A DNA stretch of 56,402 bases, from NCBI GenBank assembly GCA_022841965.1, contig JALHQM010000007.1, positions 1 through 56,402 of the forward strand, given 5' to 3'. The stretch is from Hyphomicrobium sp. (GTDB lineage Bacteria; Pseudomonadota; Alphaproteobacteria; Rhizobiales; Hyphomicrobiaceae). The notes under the pieces are model-generated. The model searched no databases and was not told the origin of the DNA. It saw only the letters and a list, made by a program, of their open reading frames with translations. How positions within the stretch are numbered: the first letter of the stretch is position 1; the number at the start of each line of letters is the position of its first letter. Shown here in pieces: positions 24,679 through 34,512 of the stretch. The position numbers were made by a program, and so were the translations under genes.

Positions 24679-27513
24679 ATGTTATCAGCCCCGCTGCCTC
24701 TCATCCTTCTGGCGCCATTCGCCGGTCTGCTGCTCGTCGCGCTCGTGGCGCGGGGCCGCCGATCGCTGGCGGCTTGGACGGCGGGAGGCGCGATGGCGGC
24801 CGGTCTGGCGAGCGCACTCGTGCTGGCGCCGGAGGTTTTTGCCGGGACGACGGTGTTGTGGCGGGTGGCGTGGTTGCCGGAGTGGGGGCTCGATTTTGCA
24901 CTGCGGCTCGATGGGCTGGGGCTTCTATTTACAATCTTGATCCTCGGCATCGGGGTGCTGATCGTACTCTATGCGGCGTATTACCTTCCGAAAACCGATG
25001 ACCTCCATCGCTTCTACATCTCGCTGCTCGGGTTCGCGGGCGGGATGCTGGGAATCGTGCTGGCCGAGAACATTGTGCTGATGGTGGTGTTCTGGGAGGT
25101 GACGTCGCTCACGTCGTTCTTGTTGATCGCTTACAAGTACCAGGAAGTTGAAGCGCGGATCTCGGCGCGGATGGCGCTGGCGGTGACGGGCGGAGGAGGA
25201 TTGGCGCTGCTGGCCGGTGTGCTGCTGCTTGGCAGCGTGGCGGGTAGTTTTGATTTCAGTGTGATCGAGGCGCGTGCCGGCGACGTGCGGGCTGATCCGC
25301 TTTATCCGGTGATCCTCATTCTCTTCCTGCTCGGCGCGTTCACGAAGTCGGCGCAGTTCCCGTTCCACTTCTGGCTGCCGCACGCGATGGCGGCACCGAC
25401 TCCGGTGTCAGCGTATCTGCATTCAGCGACGATGGTGAAGGCCGGCGTGTTCCTGTTGGCGCGAATGTATCCGGTGTTGGCGGGGACGGACCTCTGGTTC
25501 GTGATCGTGTCGACTGTGGGAGCGATTACGTTCGTCTATGGGGCCTATGTCGCGCTGCTCAAGCACGATTTGAAGGGGCTTCTGGCCTATTCGACGGTGA
25601 GCCACCTGGGGCTAATCACGCTTTTGTTTGGGCTCAATACGCCGCTTGCCGCCGTGGCGGCGGTGTTCCACATCGTCAATCACGCGATTTTCAAGGCGTC
25701 GCTGTTCATGGCGGCGGGCATCATCGATCACGAGACCGGGACGCGCGATATGCGGCGCATGGGTGGGCTGTTCTACTCGATGCCGCGGACGGCGGTGCTG
25801 GCGATCTTAGCGGCCGGGTCGATGGCGGGCGTGCCGCTACTCAACGGATTCTTGTCGAAGGAAATGTTCTTTACCGCAGCGGTGGCGCATCCGGGATTCG
25901 ATGGCGCCAATCTAATCTTGCCGGTTGTGGCCACGATCGGCGGCATGTTCGCCGTGGCGTATTCGGTGCGGTTTGTGTGGGACGTGTTCTTCGGTCAGCC
26001 GCCTCAGGACATGCCCAAAACACCGCATGAGCCGCCCGGTTGGATGCGGCTGCCAGTTGAAATTCTCGTGGCGCTGGTTCTCTTCGTCGGGTTCTTGCCG
26101 CAGTTTTCGGTGGGTCCGTTGTTGACGGTGGCGGCTGAGGCCGTGCTGCCGGGTGCGGTGCCGGAGATTAAGCTGGCGATCTGGCATGGGTTCAATCTGC
26201 CTCTCGCCATGACTGTTGTTGCGTTCGGACTGGGTGTGTTTCAGTTTACGCGGCGGCACAAGCTCTACGCGCTTCAAGAGCGATATACGTGGAGGCTCAC
26301 GAGCCCGGTTGCATTCGAGCGGTTTTATCGCGGGGCGACGCGGGTTTCGACGAGCGTGATGGCGCTGGTTGACTCGCGATCGTTGCAGCGAAACCTCGTG
26401 CTGTTCTTCTCTTTTGTTCTGGTCCTCGGTGTGTGGGCTTGGTGGACGACCGGGAGAGCGGCCGGGTGGGTATCGACGCTGACCGGTCCACTGCCGGTCG
26501 GCGAAGTCGATTTGGCGTCTGCGTTTGCCTTCGCGGTCCTGCTTTTTGGTGCGGTTTCTACCGTGGTCTACCGGCGTAACCGGGTGATGGCTGTCATATT
26601 CATGAGCGTTACGGGCGCGGTGGTGTCTCTCGCGTTCCTAAGGTTCCATGCGCCTGATCTGGCGCTGACGCAGCTTTCGGTCGAGGTGGTGACGATCGTG
26701 CTGTTGCTGATGTGCTTGCGATATCTGCCGGAGACGCCGGTGGCGCAGAGCACGGGTTCCCGCCGGTTGCGCGATGGGGTTTTGGCGACGGCGGCGGGCG
26801 TTGGTGTTAGCGCGATGGCTTACGCGATGCTGACGCGGCCTTATGAGACGATCGCCGGCTATCATATGGCGAATGCAAAACCGGGCGGCGGGGGAACGAA
26901 CGTCGTCAACGTCATTCTCGTTGATTTTCGCGGCTATGACACGCTGGGCGAAATCGTCGTGCTGGCCATGGCCGCGTTGGGTCTGCATGCGCTACTCAGC
27001 GGAACGCGGATGCAGGGGCCGCCGACGGTGGCGCTGGCGAAAGCTGACCGGTATCCGATTATGCTGGCGGAGCTCATGCGGCCGTTGCTGCCGTTGTCGC
27101 TGGCGGTCGCTGTGTATATTTTCTTGCGTGGGCATAACTTGCCGGGTGGCGGGTTCATTGCTGGGCTTGTTGCGGCGGTGGCGCTGATGCTGCAGTACGT
27201 GGCCGGTGGCGTCGACTTTGCGTCCGAGCGGCTGCGGCTCAATTACGTGCGGCTCCTTGGGGTGGGGCTTGGCATTGCAACGCTCACTGGGGTTGCAAGT
27301 TTTTGGTTCGGCGCTTCGTTCCTGACATCGACGCACGGATATGTTTATCCCCCGGTGATCGACAAGTTCGAGTTGGCGTCGGCGATGGCTTTTGATCTGG
27401 GCGTGTTTCTTGTGGTGATCGGAACGGTGTTGCTGGCGATGACAGAGATCGCGGCGTTGCGGCGGGGTGAGACTACGGCACCTGCCGGCGCGCCTGCAAA
27501 GGACAGGGGTTAG
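24679..27513 (+). CDS. Na+(K+)/H+ antiporter subunit A fused to subunit B (MrpAB/PhaAB)
   Basis: This 944-residue polytopic protein carries the NuoL-like MrpA core with the TM5 Glu in 'MVVFWEVTSLTSF' and the TM7 Lys in 'GAFTKSAQFPFHFWLPHAMAAPTPVSAYLH' (split here only by reading order). The MrpA C-terminal DUF4040 region follows. The last ~160 residues are a full MrpB/MnhB domain ('HNLPGGGFIAGLVAA'). Such A-B fusion is the rhizobial PhaAB form. It begins a six-gene operon in which the MrpC, D, E, F and G genes follow with overlaps or gaps below 11 bases. The complex exports Na+ or K+ in exchange for protons, for alkaline and salt tolerance. Confidence 0.96.
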   Translation: MLSAPLPLILLAPFAGLLLVALVARGRRSLAAWTAGGAMAAGLASALVLAPEVFAGTTVLWRVAWLPEWGLDFALRLDGLGLLFTILILGIGVLIVLYAAYYLPKTDDLHRFYISLLGFAGGMLGIVLAENIVLMVVFWEVTSLTSFLLIAYKYQEVEARISARMALAVTGGGGLALLAGVLLLGSVAGSFDFSVIEARAGDVRADPLYPVILILFLLGAFTKSAQFPFHFWLPHAMAAPTPVSAYLHSATMVKAGVFLLARMYPVLAGTDLWFVIVSTVGAITFVYGAYVALLKHDLKGLLAYSTVSHLGLITLLFGLNTPLAAVAAVFHIVNHAIFKASLFMAAGIIDHETGTRDMRRMGGLFYSMPRTAVLAILAAGSMAGVPLLNGFLSKEMFFTAAVAHPGFDGANLILPVVATIGGMFAVAYSVRFVWDVFFGQPPQDMPKTPHEPPGWMRLPVEILVALVLFVGFLPQFSVGPLLTVAAEAVLPGAVPEIKLAIWHGFNLPLAMTVVAFGLGVFQFTRRHKLYALQERYTWRLTSPVAFERFYRGATRVSTSVMALVDSRSLQRNLVLFFSFVLVLGVWAWWTTGRAAGWVSTLTGPLPVGEVDLASAFAFAVLLFGAVSTVVYRRNRVMAVIFMSVTGAVVSLAFLRFHAPDLALTQLSVEVVTIVLLLMCLRYLPETPVAQSTGSRRLRDGVLATAAGVGVSAMAYAMLTRPYETIAGYHMANAKPGGGGTNVVNVILVDFRGYDTLGEIVVLAMAALGLHALLSGTRMQGPPTVALAKADRYPIMLAELMRPLLPLSLAVAVYIFLRGHNLPGGGFIAGLVAAVALMLQYVAGGVDFASERLRLNYVRLLGVGLGIATLTGVASFWFGASFLTSTHGYVYPPVIDKFELASAMAFDLGVFLVVIGTVLLAMTEIAALRRGETTAPAGAPAKDRG

Positions 27514-27517
27514 CGCG

Positions 27518-27847
27518 ATGGAAGTTCTCGTCTCCGTGGCCCTGGGCGTTCTGACCGCAACCGGCGTCTATCTCATCTTAAGACCGACGACGTTCTCTGT
27601 GGTTCTGGGATTGACGTTGCTGTCGTATGCGGTGAACGCGCTGATCTTTTTTGGTAGCCGGTTGAATGCGGGAGCGCCGCCTCTCAGCGTGGCGGGCTTG
27701 TCCAATCAAACTGATCCGCTGCCCCAGGCACTCGTGTTGACGGCGATCGTGATTGGTTTTGGCATGACAGCGTATCTCTTGGTTGTTGCGCTGAAGGCGA
27801 AGGCTGAGAGTGGGACCGACCACGTGGATGCGGGTGAGACCCGATGA
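27518..27847 (+). CDS. mnhC: Na+(K+)/H+ antiporter subunit C
   Basis: This 109-residue NuoK-like membrane subunit has three transmembrane helices, with 'TGVYLILRPTTFSVVLGLTLLS' in the first two and 'LPQALVLTAIVIGFG' in the third, both typical of MrpC/MnhC. It starts at ATG 27518, 4 bases after the subunit AB stop, and its stop overlaps the subunit D start as ATGA. Confidence 0.95.
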   Translation: MEVLVSVALGVLTATGVYLILRPTTFSVVLGLTLLSYAVNALIFFGSRLNAGAPPLSVAGLSNQTDPLPQALVLTAIVIGFGMTAYLLVVALKAKAESGTDHVDAGETR

Positions 27848-29385
27848 TGGCTCATCTGCCTTTTCTGCCAGTGCTTATTCCTCTGGTGACCGCCGTTGTG
27901 CTGCTGATCGCCACCAAGGCGGATATCGCTGTGAAGCGGAGCATATCGGCGCTCTCGCTGGGGCTTCTTGTGACGGCTGCTGCGGGCCAGGTGCTGGTTT
28001 CCGACGATGGCATCGTGCGCGTTTATCGGCTGGGCGACTGGCCTGCACCTTATGGCATCGTGCTCGTGCTTGACCGGTTGGCGGCGCTGATGGTGGTTCT
28101 CACCAGCGTGCTGGCGATGCCGGTGTTTCTAGCGGCAACGTCGGGGACGGATGAGCGGGGGCTGCATTTTCATGCATTCCTGCAGTTTCAGTTGATGGGG
28201 CTCAACGGCGCGTTTCTAACGGGCGATCTGTTCAACCTGTTCGTGTTTTTCGAGATCCTGCTGCTGGCGTCCTACGGACTGCTCGTTCACGGCGGGGGAT
28301 TGCAGCGGGCGCGGGCTGGCATCGCGTATGTGGTTTTGAATTTGAGCGGATCGGCGCTGTTCCTGATTGCGCTGGGGCTGCTGTATGGTTTTCTCGGCAC
28401 GCTCAACATGGCCGATTTCGGGGTCGCGCTGCAGGCCGTGAAGCCGGAAGACCAAGGCGTCGTGGCGGTGATGTGCGCGCTGCTCGTTACGGTATTTTTG
28501 TTGAAAGCGGCGGTTTTGCCGATCGGGTTCTGGTTGCCGCATGTTTATACGGCGGCGACATTGCCGGTGGCGGCACTGTTCGTCATCATGACGAAGGTCG
28601 GCATCTATGCCTTGTTGCGCGTGGTGACGATTGGCTTGCTGGCGGCGCCCTTTACGGCCGGGCTTTTACAACCGTGGCTGACGTGGCTCGCGCTTGGGAC
28701 GATTGTGCTGGGTGCTACGGGCATGTTGGCTTCCACCTCGCTTGGCGCGGTGGTTGCAAACCTCGTTCTCGTATCGGGGGGCACCTTGTTGCTGGCGGTG
28801 GCGGAGCCGGGCGCAGGGTCAATCGCTGCGGCGCTCTATTATTTGGTGCAGACGACGCTGGTGACCGCGGCGCTATTACTGCTGGCTGATGTGTTGCGGC
28901 GGCAGCGGGGCGAGGCGGAGGACCGGCTGGTCGCTGGGCCGCGGTTGCAGAGCACCACGGTGGCAGGGTTGTTTTTTTTGTTTTTTGGTGTTGCAGCTTG
29001 TGGAGCGCCGCCTTTGTCGGGCTTTATCGGCAAGATCATGGTGATGCAGGCCATGGAGGGATCGGCGCATCCCGCATTGATCTGGACGGCCTTGATCGTG
29101 TCGGGGTTTGTGGCAGCTCTCGTATTGGCGCGGGCCGCAAGTGTGGTCTTCTGGGAGCCGGGGGCACCAGACGGCACGGATAAGCGGGATGTTTCCTTAG
29201 TGCCGGCTTCTGGTCTGATGCTGGCTTTAGGTTTGCTGACCGCGAGCATCATTGCTGTGAGCGTCTGGGCGGCGCCGGTGGCCTCGTATGCGCGGGCGGC
29301 CGCGGAGCAGATGTTGGCGCGGGATGCCTACGTTTCGGCCGTGATCGGCGATCCGGCAGCGGTGCAGAGGGAGCGGCGGCCATGA
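27844..29385 (+). CDS. mnhD: Na+(K+)/H+ antiporter subunit D
   Basis: The 513-residue NuoN/NuoM-like proton-translocating subunit of the Mrp complex has about 14 helices. The TM5 glutamate lies in 'LFNLFVFFEILLLASYGLL', the TM7 lysine in 'FLLKAAVLPIGFWLPHVY'. Start and stop both overlap the neighbouring cistrons as ATGA, giving strong translational coupling. Confidence 0.96.
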   Translation: MMAHLPFLPVLIPLVTAVVLLIATKADIAVKRSISALSLGLLVTAAAGQVLVSDDGIVRVYRLGDWPAPYGIVLVLDRLAALMVVLTSVLAMPVFLAATSGTDERGLHFHAFLQFQLMGLNGAFLTGDLFNLFVFFEILLLASYGLLVHGGGLQRARAGIAYVVLNLSGSALFLIALGLLYGFLGTLNMADFGVALQAVKPEDQGVVAVMCALLVTVFLLKAAVLPIGFWLPHVYTAATLPVAALFVIMTKVGIYALLRVVTIGLLAAPFTAGLLQPWLTWLALGTIVLGATGMLASTSLGAVVANLVLVSGGTLLLAVAEPGAGSIAAALYYLVQTTLVTAALLLLADVLRRQRGEAEDRLVAGPRLQSTTVAGLFFLFFGVAACGAPPLSGFIGKIMVMQAMEGSAHPALIWTALIVSGFVAALVLARAASVVFWEPGAPDGTDKRDVSLVPASGLMLALGLLTASIIAVSVWAAPVASYARAAAEQMLARDAYVSAVIGDPAAVQRERRP

Positions 29386-29879
29386 CATTGCGCGAATGGC
29401 TTGTGCCGCAGCCCATCCTGACACTCGCAATCGCCGCCCTGTGGGCTCTGCTGGCGGGTGATGTCAGCGGTGGAACGCTGCTGCTCGGGCTGACGTTGGG
29501 TTTGCTCATCCCCGTGTTCACGTCGCAATTCTGGCCGGGGCGGCCACGGACATTTCGCGTTGGTGCGGCGCTGCGGCTGATGTTCGTCGTGGTGTATGAC
29601 ATCATTGTCGCCAACGTTGCGGTGGCGCGGATCGTGCTCGGCAATGTGCAGGGCATCAAATCGAAGTTTGTCGATGTGCCGCTCGATACGGATGATCCGT
29701 ATGTTGCAACGATCCTAGCGAGCATCATTACGCTGACGCCGGGGACGCTTTCCATCGACATCGATATGGACAAGCGCGTGGCGCACATTCACGGGCTCGA
29801 TGTGCCGGATCAATCGCTGCTGATCGACGAGATCAAGACGCGCTATGAGGCACCGCTGAAGGAGATCTTCGGATGCTGA
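29382..29879 (+). CDS. mnhE: Na+(K+)/H+ antiporter subunit E
   Basis: The 165-residue protein has two N-terminal membrane helices and a soluble C-terminal domain with 'SIITLTPGTLSIDID' and 'HIHGLDVP', the hallmark of MnhE/PhaE. It overlaps the upstream D gene by 4 bases and the downstream F gene by 7. Confidence 0.95.
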   Translation: MTLREWLVPQPILTLAIAALWALLAGDVSGGTLLLGLTLGLLIPVFTSQFWPGRPRTFRVGAALRLMFVVVYDIIVANVAVARIVLGNVQGIKSKFVDVPLDTDDPYVATILASIITLTPGTLSIDIDMDKRVAHIHGLDVPDQSLLIDEIKTRYEAPLKEIFGC

Positions 29880-30142
29880 CACCTGCGATAACGATTGGCT
29901 TCGTGCTGGTCGGGCTTGCTACCGCGCTGACGCTGTGGCGGCTGGCGAAGGGGCCCACGATGGCGGACCGGATTTTGGCGCTCGATACGCTGGCGATCGA
30001 CGCGATTGCACTGGTTGTGCTCATGGGGCTTTCTAGGGGAATTTCCTTTTCGTTCGAGGCGGCGCTGCTCATCGCGATGATGGGGTTCGTGGGTACGGTG
30101 GCGCTGTGCAAGTATCTCATTGGCCGGGCTATCATCGAATAG
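29873..30142 (+). CDS. mnhF: Na+(K+)/H+ antiporter subunit F
   Basis: The 89-residue, three-helix subunit has the MnhF signature 'RLAKGPTMADRILALDTLA' and 'ALLIAMMGFVGTVAL'. The start overlaps the subunit E stop by 7 bases. Subunit G follows after 10 bases with an AGGAGC ribosome site. Confidence 0.95.
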   Translation: MLTPAITIGFVLVGLATALTLWRLAKGPTMADRILALDTLAIDAIALVVLMGLSRGISFSFEAALLIAMMGFVGTVALCKYLIGRAIIE

Positions 30143-30152
30143 GAGCTGAGCC

Positions 30153-30449
30153 ATGTCTGCTGAAGCACTTGCAGCGTTTTTGATCGTAACCGGCGGTTTT
30201 TTTGTGCTGTTGGGATCGATCGCGCTGATCCGGCTGCCGGACATCTTCACGCGGTTGCACGGGCCGACGAAGGCGACCACGCTGGGCGTGGGTGCGATTG
30301 TTATTGCGTCGAGCGTGGCGGGGTACGCGATGACTGGAAACGTCAGTTTGAAGGAATTGTCGGTTTCGTTGTTTTTGTTCATTACGGCGCCGGTTTCAGC
30401 GCATTTGCTGGCGAAGGCCGCGTTGAAAGAGCAGTCCAAGGACCGCTGA
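30153..30449 (+). CDS. mnhG: Na+(K+)/H+ antiporter subunit G
   Basis: The 98-residue, three-helix last subunit of the Mrp operon has 'GGFFVLLGSIALIRLPDIF' and 'LHGPTKATTLGV', which define MnhG/PhaG. I saw no clear terminator in the 160 bases that follow. Confidence 0.95.
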   Translation: MSAEALAAFLIVTGGFFVLLGSIALIRLPDIFTRLHGPTKATTLGVGAIVIASSVAGYAMTGNVSLKELSVSLFLFITAPVSAHLLAKAALKEQSKDR

Positions 30450-30611
30450 CGACGTTAGAGTCGCGGGGCTGCATGCCTGGACCGTGGTGCTTTCGCATCA
30501 TCGCACCAAATTTTGGGACTGGCGGTGTTTGGTGACGGGTGCCGTCTTTCGCGGGCGTTTGGACAGGCGCATAGTTACCTCCCTGGAAAACGTCGAATGG
30601 GAGGTTCTAAA

Positions 30612-30878
30612 ATGAGCATTTCGAAGATGACTGGCGCTGTCGCAGCGGTGGGTGTGATGGTGGTCGCTTCTGCGCCGGCCTTTGCAGGTGATCATTGCGT
30701 GCGTGCGGGCGCCAGTGCCACGGCCGTGACGTCCGAGATAGCCGGTGCCCTGGCGAAGGAGTCGCTTTACCAGTCGAACGTTTTTGCCGGCCGGAAGGCG
30801 CGGGGCGCGGCCAAGGTTACCTGTAAGTATGTGGGCATCGTGACGACCTGTACGGCGCGTCAGGTGGCCTGCAAGTGA
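30612..30878 (+). CDS. Small secreted four-cysteine protein
   Basis: This 88-residue protein has a signal peptide ending 'APAFAG' and a mature region with four cysteines (in 'DHCVRAG', 'KVTCKY', 'TTCTAR' and 'VACK'), enough for two disulfides. GGGAGG stands 7 bases before ATG 30612. Function unknown. It ends 39 bases before the convergent transglutaminase gene. A GC-rich hairpin without a T-run (arms 30889-30895 and 30909-30915) separates them. Confidence 0.7.
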   Translation: MSISKMTGAVAAVGVMVVASAPAFAGDHCVRAGASATAVTSEIAGALAKESLYQSNVFAGRKARGAAKVTCKYVGIVTTCTARQVACK

Positions 30879-30917
30879 CATAAGGATTGCGGCGCTGCGG
30901 GTTTTGCGGCGCCGCGA

Positions 30918-31789
<872 letters not shown>

Positions 31790-31793
<4 letters not shown>

Positions 31794-34378
31794 GGGATTG
31801 GCTCAATGCGATTTTGAGGCTCACTGCGGGTGTGGACGCGGTGGGGTGCGTCTTCCGTCAGGTTGAAATAGTGGCGCGATACGGCGTTGGACAGCGCCGG
31901 CAGCATTTGAATCTGTTCGAGCATGGTGCGTTCGAGGGTGGCGCCGTTGGGTTCGCGGGCCATGCCCTCCACGTCAGCTAAGCGGATGGCGGTGAGAAGG
32001 GCGAGGATGAGGCGGCGGTCCTCGGGCAGTGTCGTGGACTGTTTGCTGCCGGGGAGGCGTTCGAGGCGGCGGGCGAGGGCGGCCAGCTGATAGGCGAGGC
32101 TGCGCGGGTTGGTTTCGTCGAGAAGAAGAAGGTCGAGGACGAGCGGCAGCATCGGATCGAGGCGATAGCGAGAGCGGTAGGTGATGAAGCTGTCGGCCAA
32201 CTCAAGGAGAAGCAGCAGGCTTGCCGTTTCTTCCTCCGCATCGGGGACGGGGATGAAGAGCGTCAGGATTGCTTCGCTGAGATTGTAAGCGCGTTCCAGG
32301 CGGCGGCCCATGTCGAGGAAGGACCAGCCGTGGTTGCGGGTCATATTTTCGTGCATCAGGCCGTTGAAGGCGGCGAGTGAGGCGAGGCCTTCGTCGAGAA
32401 GGTCGAGCACGGCGACGGGTGGGGCGGAGGCGAGTGTCGTGACCCAGGTGTCGCCGGGGCGGAAGCGGGAGAGGGTTTGCCAGGCTTCGAGCGAGAGGCG
32501 GTCGCGCGCGAGGTGTGCCACGCGGTAGAGGCCTTCGAAGGTGTTCTCTAATGTGCGGTGGCCGGTCGATGCGCTGATGAGATCGGTGCAGAGTTTTTCG
32601 ATCTCGACGTCGACGGTGCCGGCGCGGCTCGGTGTGGCGCTGGATTTGTCGGACTTCGAGAGCAAAACGTCGAGGCATTTGCGGGCTGCGTGGCGTCCGG
32701 TGGCGGGGCCGCCATCTTCTTCGACGCGGCGCAGGGCACCGCGCAGGACGCGCATGGTCCAGTCGGCGCGTTCGCTGTATCGGCCGAGCCAAAACAGGTC
32801 GTCGGCGACGCGGCTTTGAATGACACGTTGGGAGCGTTCGACGTGGGCGGTTTCGAGCGTTGGGCGCCAGAGGCTGACGTGGGGTGCCTGTTCGTCGTCG
32901 GACACGATCCAGACATCGCGCGTGTGGCCATCGGGTGCGGTGAGGGCGACGGCGCGATCGGGATCGACGGTCATGGCGAGGCCGCCGGGCATCGCTTGAT
33001 AGCCGGACGGTGTGCGGGCGACGAAGAAGCGGACGGCGAAGGGACGCTGGTCGAGGCCGTCGCGCGTGACGATGGGGGCGTGGCTGAAGCCGATTTTTTC
33101 TTCCGCCACGAGGCGGGCGCCGTGGAGTTTGATTTCGCGCCGCAAGATTTCGCGGTCTGCTGGTGTGAGCGCGCGGATGTCTTGGCCGAGCGCTGCCTGA
33201 CCGGGGCGGCCCGTGCCTTCCTGGGCCTTGCGCACGACGAGGCCGTCGAGGTTGGCCAGCACGTGCGCGCGGGACGTGGGATCGCCAAGCCAGTAGCGGC
33301 GGGCGTCAGGGAGGCGAAGTTCCTCGCCCAGAAGGCGTTCGCAGATCTGGGGCAGATAGCAGCCGATGCCGCGGTTCTGCACGAGCGCGGAGCCGATGGC
33401 GTTGACGATGAGGCGGGGCTGGCGGCGCCAGACGCGCATCAGGCCGGCTGGCCCATCGAAACCGCCGGGATCGAGTTCGAGAGGATCGCTGGAGCGGCCA
33501 TCGACGCAGCGGACGATGAGGTCGATCTCTTTCAAGCCCTCGAGCGTCTTTAGGTAGACCTGATTGCCTTTGGTGCGCAGGTCGGAGCCTTCGACGAGGA
33601 GGTAGCCAAGATAGCGCGCGATGTAGGCGTGGGAGAAGTAATCCTCGTGCAGGGGGCCGGGGGTGAGCAGCGCGATGCGAGCGTTGTCGCGGCCGCTGTG
33701 GGTGGTCAGCGTCGACTGCACATTGTTGAAGAAAGGCGCCAGACGGACGCCGTTGCACTGCTTGAAGAGGTCGCCGGTGATGTGCGTGTGGACCACGCGG
33801 TTGGCGAGCGCAAAGCCGATGCCGGCCAGCGTTTCGGTGTGGTTGTCGATGATGCGCCATTGGCCATCGTTGCCACGGGCGAGGTCGGCGGCAAAAAATT
33901 GCAGGCCGCCCGCTTCGGGGAGGACGCCTTGCGCGGGCCGGATGAAGGCGGTGTCGGAGAAGACGAGTTCGGGCGGCAGCAGGCCCTCGCGCATCAGATG
34001 CTGGGGGCCATAGAGATCGGTGAGGATGGCGTCGGACAGGCGTGCGCGCTGGGTGAGTGCTTCCTCAAGCCATCGCCATTCGGCAGCGGAGATCATCAGC
34101 GGGGCGAGGTCGAGTTGCCAACGCTGGTTGGGTTTGCGGGGATCGGAAAAAATGTCGTAGGCAATGCCGGTGTCGCGGACACGGCGGTCAAGGCGGACGG
34201 CGCGGGCCGCCCGGTCGGTCTCCGACAAATCGTCGAGGCCGTCCAGGAGGGCGCGCCAATGCGGGCGCGTTTGTCCGGTGGCATCCAGAAGTTCATCGTA
34301 GCCGGCGCCGGCGGTGGAAGGATAGCTGCCGATGAGTTTCCTCTGGAGGCCCGCTTTGGACGGGGCCGTGTTGATCAT
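31790..34378 (-). CDS. Circularly permuted ATP-grasp protein fused to alpha-E domain
   Basis: This 862-residue fusion has a circularly permuted ATP-grasp ligase at about 70-510 (blocks 'YGPQHLMREGLLPPELV', 'IDNHTETLAGIGFALANR', 'HEDYFSHAYIARYLGYLLVEG', 'LDGLVVRKAQEGTG'). An alpha-E helical domain spans about 521-845 ('SRVADDLFWLGRYSERADW'). Many genomes encode these as two genes (COG2308 and COG2307). ATP-grasp enzymes of this type are thought to form peptide-like amide bonds; the alpha-E partner is of unknown function. The gene is flanked in the same direction by two transglutaminase-like genes. Confidence 0.93.
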
Positions 34379-34512
34379 TTTTATTAGGCCTTGCCCCTCG
34401 TAACCTTCATGGCGCGCAGCGTTCTCCCCAGAACGGCGCGCTGGGTCCGACTATCCGACCGAATCGCCACGCCCGCAACCTTCGCGGTCCAGGCGAGGTA
34501 AATGGGTTGGGC

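Noticed and set aside
30889..30915. Terminator between the four-Cys protein and the transglutaminase gene
   Set aside because: A 7-bp GC stem with a 13-base loop and no T-run on either strand is too weak to call.
32558..33553. A 331-codon open frame on the plus strand
   Set aside because: It mirrors the ATP-grasp/alpha-E gene codon for codon in antisense, with no domain or ribosome site.
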